Assembly: GCA_002343985.1 (NCBI GenBank)
Contig: DDTB01000026.1
Span: 360-64,359, forward strand
Reading direction: 5' to 3'
Source of the DNA: Chitinophagaceae bacterium UBA2375
GTDB taxonomy: Bacteria; Bacteroidota; Bacteroidia; Chitinophagales; Chitinophagaceae
DNA: 64,000 nt
The notes below the pieces were generated by a model. That model did no database searches and was not told where the DNA came from. It was given only the letters and a program-made list of their open reading frames with translations. Positions within the stretch are counted from its first letter, which is position 1, and the number at the start of each line of letters is the position of its first letter. Shown here piece by piece: positions 1-8,863 of this stretch. Made by a program: the position numbers and the translations under genes.

Positions 1-307
1 CCGGGTTCAGCAACACAAAACCTTCATCCTGCAAACGCTTCATCTCAGCCCTGATATCAGCCACTTCAAACGCGATATGATGGATACCCTCACCCTTTTT
101 TTCCACAAAACGGGCAATCACCCCATCTGTATGGGCACTTTCCAATAATTCAATCTTTGCCTGGCCCGTTTGAAAAAACGCCGTATTCACCTGCTCCGAC
201 TCCACCGTTTCTGTTTTATAACAACTGGTATTCAATAACTTCTCAAATAAAGGAATAGATTCAGACAAACTCTTAACGGCAATGCCAATATGCTCTACAT
301 GTTGCAT
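1..307 (-). CDS. mce: Methylmalonyl-CoA epimerase, C-terminus cut by window edge
   Basis: The first 102 codons are present; the rest lies beyond the left edge. This family interconverts the (2R) and (2S) forms of methylmalonyl-CoA between propionyl-CoA carboxylation and the B12-dependent mutase. The opening MQHVEHIGIAV is typical of this vicinal-oxygen-chelate fold, with a probable metal-binding His at residue 6, and GIHHIAFEV near residues 74-82 starts the second half-motif. The ATG at 307 is the only Met before the conserved start. It diverges from iscS. A B12-binding mutase-type domain is encoded about 19 kb away, so the pathway is probably present. Family assignment is strong. Confidence 0.9.
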   Translation of the reverse strand, partial: MQHVEHIGIAVKSLSESIPLFEKLLNTSCYKTETVESEQVNTAFFQTGQAKIELLESAHTDGVIARFVEKKGEGIHHIAFEVADIRAEMKRLQDEGFVLLNP

Positions 308-406
308 TAAAAATATAATTTATGTGTTTAAGGTCCTGGGTTTACGAAATGCGTTAAATATTGTGTTTCAGCCCCGCATAGTCTGGTAAAATAAAACCAT
401 TTGGAC

Positions 407-414
407 TAATTTTG
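407..414 (+). promoter_or_regulatory. Bacteroidota -7 element TAATTTTG upstream of iscS
   Basis: Exact match to TAnnTTTG, 34 bases before the iscS ATG. That places a transcription start near 420 and gives a leader of about 30 nt. No clear TTG -33 box is seen at 19-21 bp spacing. Confidence 0.5.
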
Positions 415-448
415 TGTTATAATCAGACCAAAAACTGATAAAAATCAT

Positions 449-1666
449 ATGTTGAAATTACCTATTTACTTAGATAACAACGCCACCACGCAAATGGACC
501 CGAGGGTGCTGGAGGCAATGCTGCCATATTTTACAGAACATTATGGTAATGCGGCAAGCCGAAACCATCCTTTTGGCTGGGAGGCTGAAGAGGCTGTTGA
601 TTATGCCCGCGAACAGGTGGCCAAATTGATTGGCGCCGACCCAAAAGAAATCATTTTCACTTCAGGCGCTACGGAATCCGACAACCTGGCCATCAAAGGT
701 GTGTTTGAAATGTATGCCAGCAAGGGCAACCACATCATCACCGTGTCAACAGAACACAAGGCAGTGATTGATACCTGCAAGCATATCGAAAAATTGGGCG
801 GCGAAGTAACAACACTGGAAGTGAACGCGGAAGGTTTGATCGACCTGAAAGAACTGGAAGCGGCCATCAAGCCAACCACCATACTGGTTGCCATCATGTA
901 TGCGAATAACGAAATTGGTGTGATCCAGCCTATGCGCGAAATCAGCGCCATCGCCCGAAAGCACGGTGTGCTGGTGTTCACCGATGGCACTCAGGCGGTT
1001 GGTAAGATCCCGGTGGATGTCAATAAAGATGGCATCGACCTGATGGCATTTACCGCGCATAAAATGTACGGCCCCAAAGGTGTTGGCGCGCTCTATGTAC
1101 GCCGCAAAAACCCAAGGGTAAAGGTAACGGCACAAATGGACGGCGGTGGCCACGAACGCGGTATGCGCAGTGGTACCCTGAATGTTCCCGGCATCGTTGG
1201 CTTTGGAAAGGCTTGTGAGATCTGCATGCTGGAAATGGAAGAAGAAGCCATCAGGTTGAGCAAATTGCGCGATAAACTGGAGAACGCCTTACTGCAACTG
1301 GAAGAAGCGTATGTAAACGGCAGCCGCGATCACCGCCTGCCCCATGTGAGCAATATCTCTTTTAAATATGTGGAAGGGGAAGGGCTGTTGATGGGCTTTA
1401 ATAAAAACATCGCCCTGAGTTCCGGTTCGGCCTGCACATCGGCCTCATTGGAACCAAGCTATGTATTGAAAGCGCTTGGCCTCGGCGATGACCTGGCACA
1501 TAGTTCACTGCGTTTCGGGCTTGGACGCTTCACCAACGAAGAGCAGATCGACTATACCATCAAGGCCATCAGCGAAACGGTATTGAAACTGCGCGAGATG
1601 AGCCCGCTCTGGGAAATGTATAAGGAAGGCATTGACTTGAACACGATTGAATGGGCGCATCATTAA
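449..1666 (+). CDS. iscS: Cysteine desulfurase IscS/NifS family
   Basis: A 405-residue PLP enzyme that removes sulfur from cysteine and passes it as persulfide to the scaffold IscU. The N-terminal LDNNATTQMDP motif, the PLP-lysine motif TAHKMYGPKG and the mobile persulfide loop SSGSACTSASLEPSYVL are all visible. The intact Cys loop and the length fit group I (IscS) enzymes. It is the first gene of a three-gene plus-strand operon (iscS, iscU, iscA) and carries an exact TAnnTTTG element upstream. No IscR-type regulator or hscBA/fdx genes follow, so the operon is a minimal one. Confidence 0.95.
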   Translation: MLKLPIYLDNNATTQMDPRVLEAMLPYFTEHYGNAASRNHPFGWEAEEAVDYAREQVAKLIGADPKEIIFTSGATESDNLAIKGVFEMYASKGNHIITVSTEHKAVIDTCKHIEKLGGEVTTLEVNAEGLIDLKELEAAIKPTTILVAIMYANNEIGVIQPMREISAIARKHGVLVFTDGTQAVGKIPVDVNKDGIDLMAFTAHKMYGPKGVGALYVRRKNPRVKVTAQMDGGGHERGMRSGTLNVPGIVGFGKACEICMLEMEEEAIRLSKLRDKLENALLQLEEAYVNGSRDHRLPHVSNISFKYVEGEGLLMGFNKNIALSSGSACTSASLEPSYVLKALGLGDDLAHSSLRFGLGRFTNEEQIDYTIKAISETVLKLREMSPLWEMYKEGIDLNTIEWAHH

Positions 1667-1750
1667 AAACAATATTTCAAAAATGAAAGAGATGCTGCAG
1701 TAAAAAAGGGCAAATCTTTTTCATGTTAACATCAAATAAAATTTCTCATC

Positions 1751-2170
1751 ATGGCATACTCAGAAAAAGTAATCGACCACTACCAGAACCCCAAGAATGT
1801 GGGTACGCTCGATAAGGGAGCAAAAAACGTAGGTACAGGACTGGTTGGCGCGCCCGAATGCGGCGACGTCATGCGCCTGCAAATCGAAGTTGACGAAAGC
1901 ACCGGCGTAATTAAAGATGCTAAATTCAAAACCTTTGGATGCGGTTCCGCCATCGCTTCTTCCTCACTGGCCACCGAATGGTTGAAAGGAAAGAGCGTGG
2001 ACGAAGCCCTGAAAATCGACAACATGGACATCGTGGAAGAACTCAACCTGCCACCGGTGAAAATCCACTGTTCCGTACTTGCGGAAGATGCCATCAAAGC
2101 GGCCATCAACGACTACCGCGTGAAGAACGGTATGGAAGCCATTAAGTTCGAAGACAGCGTGGTGCATTAA
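1751..2170 (+). CDS. iscU: Fe-S cluster assembly scaffold IscU
   Basis: A 139-residue scaffold on which [2Fe-2S] clusters are built from IscS-derived sulfur. It starts with MAYSEKVIDHYQNPKNVG, the usual IscU opening. The three conserved cysteines are in PECGDVM (with the adjacent Asp), CGSAIASSS and IHCSVLAEDA. It lies 84 bp after iscS and 19 bp before iscA, so co-transcription is likely. The chaperone-recognition region LPPVKIHC is present (canonical LPPVK), although no Hsc chaperone gene is in this window. Confidence 0.95.
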   Translation: MAYSEKVIDHYQNPKNVGTLDKGAKNVGTGLVGAPECGDVMRLQIEVDESTGVIKDAKFKTFGCGSAIASSSLATEWLKGKSVDEALKIDNMDIVEELNLPPVKIHCSVLAEDAIKAAINDYRVKNGMEAIKFEDSVVH

Positions 2171-2189
2171 TCAGTCTTAGTTTTGAATT

Positions 2190-2540
2190 ATGACAGCTAC
2201 AGAAAACAGCATATTCATCAGCGATAAGGCCAAAGCCAAAGTCGCGCAACTGATGGAAGACGCGGGCATAGCCAACGACCCTTCATATTTCCTCCGCGTG
2301 AGTGTGGTGGGAGGTGGTTGCAGCGGGCTGAGCTATAAACTTGACTTCGATAATGAAGCAAAGCCCATGGACCAGGTTTTTGAGGATAAGGGCGTGAAGA
2401 TGGTGACCGACCTGAAAAGTTTCTTGTACCTGGTGAATACCGAACTCGAGTTCAGCGATGGGTTGAATGGAAAGGGTTTCTATTTCAATAACCCCAATGC
2501 CAGCAGGAGTTGCGGTTGCGGGGAAAGCTTCGCCGTATAA
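2190..2540 (+). CDS. iscA: A-type Fe-S carrier protein IscA/ErpA family
   Basis: A 116-residue HesB/IscA-type carrier that delivers iron-sulfur clusters to target proteins. The three conserved cysteines appear as GGGCSGLSYKLDF in the middle and SCGCGESF near the C-terminus. It is the last gene of the isc operon and is followed within 25 bases by a strong intrinsic terminator. IscA, ErpA and SufA cannot be separated by sequence alone; the IscA name is chosen from the operon context. Confidence 0.92.
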   Translation: MTATENSIFISDKAKAKVAQLMEDAGIANDPSYFLRVSVVGGGCSGLSYKLDFDNEAKPMDQVFEDKGVKMVTDLKSFLYLVNTELEFSDGLNGKGFYFNNPNASRSCGCGESFAV

Positions 2541-2562
2541 TCATAATAGTAACGTATAAACG

Positions 2563-2588
2563 AAAGCCTCCGTTAGGAGGCTTTTTTA
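2563..2588 (+). terminator. Intrinsic terminator of the isc operon
   Basis: Perfect hairpin AAAGCCTCC / GGAGGCTTT with loop GTTA, followed by a run of T. It lies just after the iscA stop codon. Confidence 0.85.
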
Positions 2589-2613
2589 ATATTGATACTT
2601 AATCCGGGCTACG

Positions 2614-2865
2614 TCAATCTTCAACAGGTACGGGTACCGGGGGCTGTGGCGGAGTCGGGGGGCTTTGCACATCCTTTGCCGCCCTTGGTGCATGCGGCGG
2701 CGGCGGTGGTGGAGGAGGTGGTGGAGGCGGCGCCTCTGCATGTGTATACAAGGCCGGTGGAGGAGGTGGTGGAGCTGGCGCCGTTTTTTTCGACTGACGC
2801 TCCTGGGCTGATGCATGCATACTCAATGCAAGCAGCAACCCTGCAAGGGATAATATTTTTGACAT
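2614..2865 (-). CDS. Small secreted polyproline protein
   Basis: An 83-residue protein with no family I recognise. Residues 1-20 form a clear signal peptide (LSLAGLLLALSMHASAQ, cleavage after AxAQ). The mature part is almost entirely low complexity: runs of 6 and 12 prolines separated by ALYTHAEA, then a proline/valine tail PPQPPVPVPVED. The signal peptide and an ATG following GTGTAAACCATCATC argue that this strand codes, rather than the overlapping plus-strand reading frame. Polyproline runs of this length stall ribosomes unless EF-P acts. A role as an extended periplasmic or surface spacer is only a guess. It may be co-transcribed with the transferase gene upstream of it. Confidence 0.55.
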   Translation of the reverse strand: MSKILSLAGLLLALSMHASAQERQSKKTAPAPPPPPPALYTHAEAPPPPPPPPPPPPHAPRAAKDVQSPPTPPQPPVPVPVED

Positions 2866-2937
2866 GATGATGGTTTACACTTAGATGCCGGAATCATATT
2901 ATTCCATAACCGTTCATCATGTAATATGGTTAATATT

Positions 2938-4824
2938 TTATCGCCGTAAAAAATCCTCCATGCTTTGTTGCTGCAGGGCTTTTCCCATGTCTATATCCTC
3001 GCCGCTCAGCTTGCCCGATTGTTCAATGACCAGCCGGCTTACATTATCTATTACCAGTGATCTTTCCGGCAACATCAACCCAAAACCATTGTTAAAAGTA
3101 AAAAATGCCCATTCGCCCTGTCTGCCCTGGAATGGGTTTTTGCTCCATTGGTATTCATTGGCAGGGAGGCCGGCCTGTGTCAGGATCAACCCGGCAATAT
3201 CCGTTTGTGATGTGATTTCACGAACCTCCTTTTTTGTTTCGCGCAGCGCGCCGCCTAAAACCAGCAGGGGTATATGGAAATCGGCTGCCTTGCTCTGTGT
3301 GTATGGTAAACGATGGCCATGGTCAGCCACAACAAACAACAGGGTATTGTTCCACCAGGGCTGTTGCTCACAGTAACGGATAAACGCACTTACAACCGAG
3401 TCTGTATAATGTATGGAATTGAGGAACTGGTTGACATCCTTCTTACCCGGAATGGCCGCCGGAACCGGCGTTTCATAAGGTTCGTGGCTGCTCAGGGTCA
3501 ACCAGGTGATGAAGAAGGGCTCCTTTTCCTGCTTCAGGTCTGATACAATTTTTTCTTTAACCACATGGTCGTGCGCGCCCCATTTGGAGTTTTGATCTTT
3601 TCCGGCGAAATCGTCTTTACTGGTCATCCGCTGAAACCCGCTGTTCAGCAAATATGATTTCATGTTGGCAAATTCAAGCTCGCCGCCATAATAAAAAGAT
3701 GTGCGGTAACCCGACTGGCTGAAATCGCGTACGATATTGGGCAACTTCGATGATTTCTGCGGTATCTTGATGATGGATTGTAAAGGTTGAGCCGGGTAAC
3801 CGCTCAGGATACCGGTCATGCCTTTATCTGTTCTGTCGCCTGTGGCATAAGCCTGGCTGAAGTAAATGCCTTCTTTTTTCAATTGGTTGAAACCGGGGCT
3901 GATGTCCACATTTTCCCATTTTTGATCCACCGCTTTGGCGGTAAAACTTTCCCAGATGACAAGGATGATATTCGGCTTTGGGTGTTTGGCGCTATCTGTC
4001 AGCAATGCTGTCTCCCAACTTGTGCGCAGGCAGTCTTTTGTGATGGAACCGGCCTTTGCAGGATCCATATACACAAATTCATTGTTGTTTTCCCTGCCCA
4101 GGTGCGATAATGAATGCATGAAATTCCATACCGGGTTGATGGCCGTGAGGTTTGCAAACTGCTTAGTGGAAAAATACACACTGCTTTGATTTAAGGGCGC
4201 GAGTTGCCAACCACCCCTGATGGGTAAAACCAGGGCAACTGTGCATAATAGTTGTGCACATGCGGATACCCATTGCCTGTTTTCCGGCCAGCCGCCCGAT
4301 AAGCTATTGGATATATAGCGATTGAGGGTGCGTGTCATGACAAGATATACCAGGATGTACGCCAGCAATATCCAAACTACCGGAAGATGGCTGACGGATG
4401 CCCAGGCTTCCCTTGGCGAAACCAGGTATTTTAACGGGCTCGCATCCATCCTGAAACCCCAGGCCCGGTATGCCGGAAGGTCGGCAAAGAGGATCATCAA
4501 TATGGGGAGGCTGATGATGCGGTTATACCAGTAATACGTGATGGGCTTTCGGAAAAAGGGAATGGCATGTGCCAATAACAACAGCAAACAAACAGGGAGA
4601 AGGATGTATGCAGCCATCGACGCGTCCATGCGGGCGCCATACCAGAATGATTGCATGATTGTGCTGAAACCGGTTGAAGAACTATCGGCCCATTGATACA
4701 ATACAAAAGCCATCCTCGCCAACTGGAAAATCAATATCCAGGTGAGCCAGTACCCAAAAGACAGGCGAACTGTTTTCCAGTGAATCATGATGGTTGTTGA
4801 CTGTTTGCCTGCAAAACTATTCAA
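2938..4824 (-). CDS. LTA synthase-like membrane sulfatase/phosphotransferase
   Basis: A 628-residue protein of the alkaline-phosphatase/sulfatase superfamily, LtaS-like branch. About five membrane spans lie in residues 20-200 and a large outward-facing catalytic domain spans about 280-570. The metal and nucleophile motifs are visible: WES (Glu 292), the nucleophile Thr 332 in GDRTDKG, and VADHGH (Asp 501, His 502, His 504). Known relatives transfer phosphoglycerol or phosphoethanolamine to surface glycans. A Gram-negative bacterium has no lipoteichoic acid, so the acceptor here is unknown; a glycan, LPS core or periplasmic glucan is plausible. Met 13 (ATG near 4788, MIHWKTVRLSFG) is a possible shorter start. 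Confidence 0.85.
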   Translation of the reverse strand: MNSFAGKQSTTIMIHWKTVRLSFGYWLTWILIFQLARMAFVLYQWADSSSTGFSTIMQSFWYGARMDASMAAYILLPVCLLLLLAHAIPFFRKPITYYWYNRIISLPILMILFADLPAYRAWGFRMDASPLKYLVSPREAWASVSHLPVVWILLAYILVYLVMTRTLNRYISNSLSGGWPENRQWVSACAQLLCTVALVLPIRGGWQLAPLNQSSVYFSTKQFANLTAINPVWNFMHSLSHLGRENNNEFVYMDPAKAGSITKDCLRTSWETALLTDSAKHPKPNIILVIWESFTAKAVDQKWENVDISPGFNQLKKEGIYFSQAYATGDRTDKGMTGILSGYPAQPLQSIIKIPQKSSKLPNIVRDFSQSGYRTSFYYGGELEFANMKSYLLNSGFQRMTSKDDFAGKDQNSKWGAHDHVVKEKIVSDLKQEKEPFFITWLTLSSHEPYETPVPAAIPGKKDVNQFLNSIHYTDSVVSAFIRYCEQQPWWNNTLLFVVADHGHRLPYTQSKAADFHIPLLVLGGALRETKKEVREITSQTDIAGLILTQAGLPANEYQWSKNPFQGRQGEWAFFTFNNGFGLMLPERSLVIDNVSRLVIEQSGKLSGEDIDMGKALQQQSMEDFLRR

Positions 4825-4865
4825 ACCACTGAGAGTTATGAAATATTAGTTCTGGCAGATGGGCA

Positions 4866-4909
4866 TAAAAAAGGCCTAAGCCCCGGATGCCGGGAAAGCT
4901 TAAGCCTCT
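4866..4909 (-). terminator. Intrinsic terminator of the M43 protease gene
   Basis: Read on the minus strand: AGGCTTAAGC, a CCCGGCATCCGGG-type inner hairpin, then GCTTAGGCCT followed by a run of T. It lies just downstream of the metalloprotease stop codon. Confidence 0.75.
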
Positions 4910-4929
4910 TTATCAAGTTATACTAACGG

Positions 4930-5910
4930 TTATGGTTGTGCGAAGCTGTTGCGTGGGCCGCCGCTTGCGAATGTTGCGAGCATGCGTGTTTTTTGTCCGG
5001 CCGTGAACATGTACATGCAGGCATCGTCTGTATAGTCCATATAATTCATGGTCATTTCAACAGGAGTGCCTGAGCAAGTGCTGCGGTGGGGATATGTAGG
5101 GCAACCATAGTTGGCGGTATTGTGCAGCGGTGTATCGCCTACCTGGTCGTTTCCGCAGGTAGCATCGCCCCAGATGTGGCGCAGGTTCAGCCAATGGCCC
5201 ACTTCATGCGTGGCAGTACGGCCTTTGTTGAAAGGCGCGGTTGCGGAACCGGTTGTACCAAAAGCATTGTTGTCGATAACAACGCCATCCGTTGCGGAGC
5301 TTCCGCCGGGGAATTGCGCATATCCCAGGATGCCACCGCTCAGGTTACAAACCCATAGATTGATTTTGGTGGTAGGGCTGGTTGGGCTGATGCCTCCTCT
5401 GTTTGATTTCTTCATATCATCATTGGTACGCCAGCTTGATTTGGTGGTTGATTTACGTACCACCTGGTCTAACACAAAACGGATGTTCGTATTGCCTGAC
5501 CGAAGTGTCTGGAAGATGCTTGGTGTCAGGTTGTAATCGCTGTTCGTTGCCTGGAAATCGTTATTCAATACAGTGATTTGTGAAGCGATTTGGGCATCAG
5601 ATACGTTTTCAGCGCTTGTGCGGTACAGTACATTTACAACTACCGGTATCTCATATACGCCGTTTACGAGCCGGAATGCCTCTGGGTTTTCCGCAAACCT
5701 TTTTGTGAAATCCTCAATGGCATTCATGCGGGCAGCCAGTCCGGGGTCTTCCTCCAACTGCCTTTTCAGCACTTCCTGTGAGGCGCAGTGTCGTCCTCCG
5801 AGTTGTGCGGCCGGATCATTTTCCAGCGCGAGGTCATCCGTTACATTTGTTTTGGTACAGGCCGTCATCAGCGTGGCGGCGCAGGTTAGCAGCAGCAGCG
5901 TTTTTTTCAT
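4930..5910 (-). CDS. Pappalysin-like zinc metalloprotease lipoprotein (family M43)
   Basis: A 326-residue exported protease. The signal ends in the lipobox LMTAC (Cys 18), so it is probably lipid-anchored. The extended zinc site HEVGHWLNLRHIWGD gives His 235, Glu 236, His 239 and His 245. The downstream MTMNYMDYTDDACMYMFT stretch is the Met-turn region typical of the cytophagalysin/pappalysin family M43. The six cysteines of the catalytic domain probably form disulfides. It has its own terminator, so it is monocistronic or the last gene of its transcript. It has no C-terminal type IX sorting domain, in agreement with lipoprotein export. Confidence 0.92.
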   Translation of the reverse strand: MKKTLLLLTCAATLMTACTKTNVTDDLALENDPAAQLGGRHCASQEVLKRQLEEDPGLAARMNAIEDFTKRFAENPEAFRLVNGVYEIPVVVNVLYRTSAENVSDAQIASQITVLNNDFQATNSDYNLTPSIFQTLRSGNTNIRFVLDQVVRKSTTKSSWRTNDDMKKSNRGGISPTSPTTKINLWVCNLSGGILGYAQFPGGSSATDGVVIDNNAFGTTGSATAPFNKGRTATHEVGHWLNLRHIWGDATCGNDQVGDTPLHNTANYGCPTYPHRSTCSGTPVEMTMNYMDYTDDACMYMFTAGQKTRMLATFASGGPRNSFAQP

Positions 5911-6013
5911 AAATAATTGAATGGTTGTTTTATTGAAATAATGCCTATTAAATTAGAATTATTTCTACGCTTGCGCAATCAAAGGGGCAGGAATTATTTT
6001 TGCAACTAAGTTG

Positions 6014-8590
6014 CTATTTCTTAAGCGGGAACTTTAGATAAAGGTATAATGCAGGCATACCTTGTATCACCGGGGGCCATCTGTACACATCATTTTCATA
6101 AAATATCACCCGGTTCCCAGCCGGTAAAGCTGCTGTATGGAAATATGGAAGTTGGGAGATGATATCCAGTCTTTGGCCGTCCTGAAGGTAAAACTTACTT
6201 GTATTGGTTGACGAGTGATACAGCACGCTGAACGAAACCCCTTTCGGTAAAACCTCCGCGGGCGTCCAAATGGCTATGTGCCGGTTTGGATAAGATGCTT
6301 CCGATGGGGGCTCCTGCATACGGATGCCATTCATCATGATTGATTTTCGGGTATGATAGAAAAGCTGGTTGCCGGGAAGGATGACCCATTCCAGGGGCGT
6401 CGACTGATACTGTGCCAGGTATAATTTGTACCGCCCCTTTCCCGGGATCTTAAACCGGAGTAAACCCTTTTGATTGGGTTCCGCAAGCTGTTCTGTCTGC
6501 ACCCACTGGTAATCTTCTTTCTCCACACTTACCACGGCTACCTTATCATTGCTGCCGGGTTTACCAATCTTGCCGGTTCGATACCTGATCTGCAATTCGC
6601 CGGCACCCCCACTGTAAAAACTGAGTGCATAGCCAAAATGCGTGAATGATGTTTCATCCATGCTTTGTATGCGGATGCTGTCGGCACGCTGCGGGAGAAA
6701 ACTTTCCAACAAGGCATCCGTAATTGCCAATGGGATACCGGCGCTTTCCATGTATGCGTTTTTGTAATGCAGGTATTCCTTTTCTGCAACCGTTTCCCAA
6801 CTGTCAGCAGTATTGTGCAATGGCAGCCCTTTGCGATAATCCCACAGCCCGCGCTCTGGGTCATCGAGGAGGGTTTTATACATGTCGTTCAATTGTGTAT
6901 TGTGGAAAATCCTTGTGTCATACATCTTCCATGTGTATTGCAGGATTTCCCTGGCTTTATTTTTTTTCGCATCCGGGTTGGCTGAGAATTTTTTCGCTTC
7001 ACCCAGGCTGCCGAATAATTCATGGTATTTGCATAAATACACGAGGTACGCTTTCAGTTCCAGTAATCTTCGTTTATGCTTTTGCGTTAGTACCTGTGCC
7101 GACGATGCTTCTTCCATCCATAGTATGAATAACCCCAGTTCATCTTCATCAAAGGAGGGATGGTCGTAGTTTGTTTTCAGGTGTGCCTCGCTGTCGTACC
7201 AGGCTTTCAGCATTTTCTTCACTGCGGAAGCCGCGGGCCCGAAATTATCGGCGCAAAATTCATCGATCAGCTTGTCCAAATCCGCGTAAGGTTCACAGAG
7301 GTAACGGAGGATCATATATTGCAAAATGCCCGACGACATGCCAGACCAGGATGTTTCCGCATGTATGCCTTCCAGTTTCAGCCTTTTATACCATGCAAGT
7401 TTTTTATGGTAGTCCGATAAATGAAAAAATGGCTTATCCCAGGCCCATACGCCAATATTTATGTATTCATACACGCTTACCTGTTTGCCCTTTTTAGCCC
7501 ATCGCTGAACCAGGTTATTGGGCGAACTCACGTATTGAAACGCGGTGGGTACCAGCATCACATGCACATTAGGTTCAATCCTGATGCCCGGGGTGTCGGC
7601 CCTTTCGGTGTAGGCAAGCGTACTGACGCCGCCTTTGGGATCAAGGGCACTGACTTTTTTCGCCGCTTCATTCACAATGTAAAATGATTGGTCTGACACC
7701 GTACGGAAGGCTTTTTTACAGGCATCGGTATGGCAATAATTCAACCCATCGCCCGCATCAGCGGATGCATATTTCCTGGCGGGTAAAAAATTGGGCCATG
7801 CCGATTTTTGTTTGAAATAATTATTGGCCACCCAACTGCTGAACATATCAACCCCCTTTGCATAGGTTGGGTCCAACTTACCATCAACCCTGAATTTCCT
7901 TTCGTTATTGACCGGGGCCAGCATGGCAGGGTCGGCTTCAATGTTTTTCCGGTGTTCAATATTGAATGATTCGCCAACATGGCCGTCAACAATAATATAC
8001 GCACAGCCCATGCGGTTGCGCCGGTACCATGTCCGCCAGTCGGCTTCCATGTCTTTATCCTCATCCAGTCCTTTTACCGCATAAGTGCCACCTGAGGGCA
8101 GGAACATCCGCATGCGGAAAGCGGGTTGGTATATTTTTTTCTTATTTCGGACAAAAGGGGCCTTCAGCACAGGTATTTTCGTCCAGGAATCACCGGGCAG
8201 GTAAAACCGGAAACCCAGGTCCTGCAGCCAACTGTACATGGCGTAGGATAAGCCGGTGATATGTGTGGCGCTGATCCTGACCGACCGGTCCGGCATTTGT
8301 TCCACCTGTCCGGCCTCAAGCGACTGGAACCGCAAAGCCGGGTTGATGAGCAAATAAATCCCTGGTCCTTTTTGGCCAGTATAAGCGGAGGGGGTATAGG
8401 TTTCCCTTGTGGCTTTCCCCAATAACCCGGCAAGGTCTTCCGCCAGCAACCTGGGTTCAAAGCCGGCATAATAAGCCGGGTTCAAGCCGCGGGGCATGCT
8501 GACCACTGTATAATACACCGGGGTTTCAGCGGCGAGGGGCTTTAGTACAGCCAGGCCAAAGCAATATATCAGCAGAAACAGGCATTTCAT
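6014..8590 (-). CDS. Secreted DUF4838 protein, glycosidase-like
   Basis: An 858-residue exported protein with a signal peptide (residues 1-21, ending PLAAE). Residues about 25-140 resemble the N-terminal domain of alpha-glucuronidase-type glycosidases (LQDLGFRFYLPGDSW). The DUF4838 core covers roughly 230-500, with GDGLNYCHTDAC, YTERADTP and ETSWSGMSSGILQYM. A beta-rich C-terminal region of about 250 residues may bind carbohydrate. DUF4838 proteins are common in polysaccharide-degrading Bacteroidota but their substrate is generally unproven. No SusC/SusD pair is next to it, so this is not a standard polysaccharide utilisation locus. Two hairpins precede the gene. Confidence 0.8.
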   Translation of the reverse strand: MKCLFLLIYCFGLAVLKPLAAETPVYYTVVSMPRGLNPAYYAGFEPRLLAEDLAGLLGKATRETYTPSAYTGQKGPGIYLLINPALRFQSLEAGQVEQMPDRSVRISATHITGLSYAMYSWLQDLGFRFYLPGDSWTKIPVLKAPFVRNKKKIYQPAFRMRMFLPSGGTYAVKGLDEDKDMEADWRTWYRRNRMGCAYIIVDGHVGESFNIEHRKNIEADPAMLAPVNNERKFRVDGKLDPTYAKGVDMFSSWVANNYFKQKSAWPNFLPARKYASADAGDGLNYCHTDACKKAFRTVSDQSFYIVNEAAKKVSALDPKGGVSTLAYTERADTPGIRIEPNVHVMLVPTAFQYVSSPNNLVQRWAKKGKQVSVYEYINIGVWAWDKPFFHLSDYHKKLAWYKRLKLEGIHAETSWSGMSSGILQYMILRYLCEPYADLDKLIDEFCADNFGPAASAVKKMLKAWYDSEAHLKTNYDHPSFDEDELGLFILWMEEASSAQVLTQKHKRRLLELKAYLVYLCKYHELFGSLGEAKKFSANPDAKKNKAREILQYTWKMYDTRIFHNTQLNDMYKTLLDDPERGLWDYRKGLPLHNTADSWETVAEKEYLHYKNAYMESAGIPLAITDALLESFLPQRADSIRIQSMDETSFTHFGYALSFYSGGAGELQIRYRTGKIGKPGSNDKVAVVSVEKEDYQWVQTEQLAEPNQKGLLRFKIPGKGRYKLYLAQYQSTPLEWVILPGNQLFYHTRKSIMMNGIRMQEPPSEASYPNRHIAIWTPAEVLPKGVSFSVLYHSSTNTSKFYLQDGQRLDIISQLPYFHTAALPAGNRVIFYENDVYRWPPVIQGMPALYLYLKFPLKK

Positions 8591-8616
8591 ATCCTAAAGT
8601 AATGAAATATAAGAGC

Positions 8617-8670
8617 GCCCTTGCTGAACAAGGGTTAAAATGAAAAATCCCCGCCAAAAAAGCGGGGATC
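8617..8670. other. Two tandem hairpins between the DUF4838 gene and gldF
   Basis: Stem CCCTTG / CAAGGG (8617-8633) and stem ATCCCCGC / GCGGGGAT (8645-8670) lie in the 273-bp gap between divergent genes. On the minus strand the second hairpin is followed by TTTTTCA, so it could end transcription entering from gldF antisense, or form a leader structure of the DUF4838 mRNA. No gene is seen in this gap. Confidence 0.5.
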
Positions 8671-8863
8671 CAGTTGGTGTTGGTAAACAAAGTATAAACG
8701 AAATCGGTAAAAAAAAACCTTAGCCATCAGCCAGTTTCAAACCTGCTGACAATACTATGACAATCTCTGATTCGGATTTGCTGCACGGATTTGAAAAAAA
8801 ATCCGGGAAAGGGCTTGGGCGGCATGTCGGTTCAGAATAGTAACTTGCAGCAATTTTATTTGG

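Noticed and set aside
2592..2867. A plus-strand reading frame of 91 codons opposite the polyproline gene
   Set aside because: Its valine/alanine-rich sequence mirrors the proline codons of the other strand, it lacks a good start signal, and the minus-strand frame has a signal peptide.
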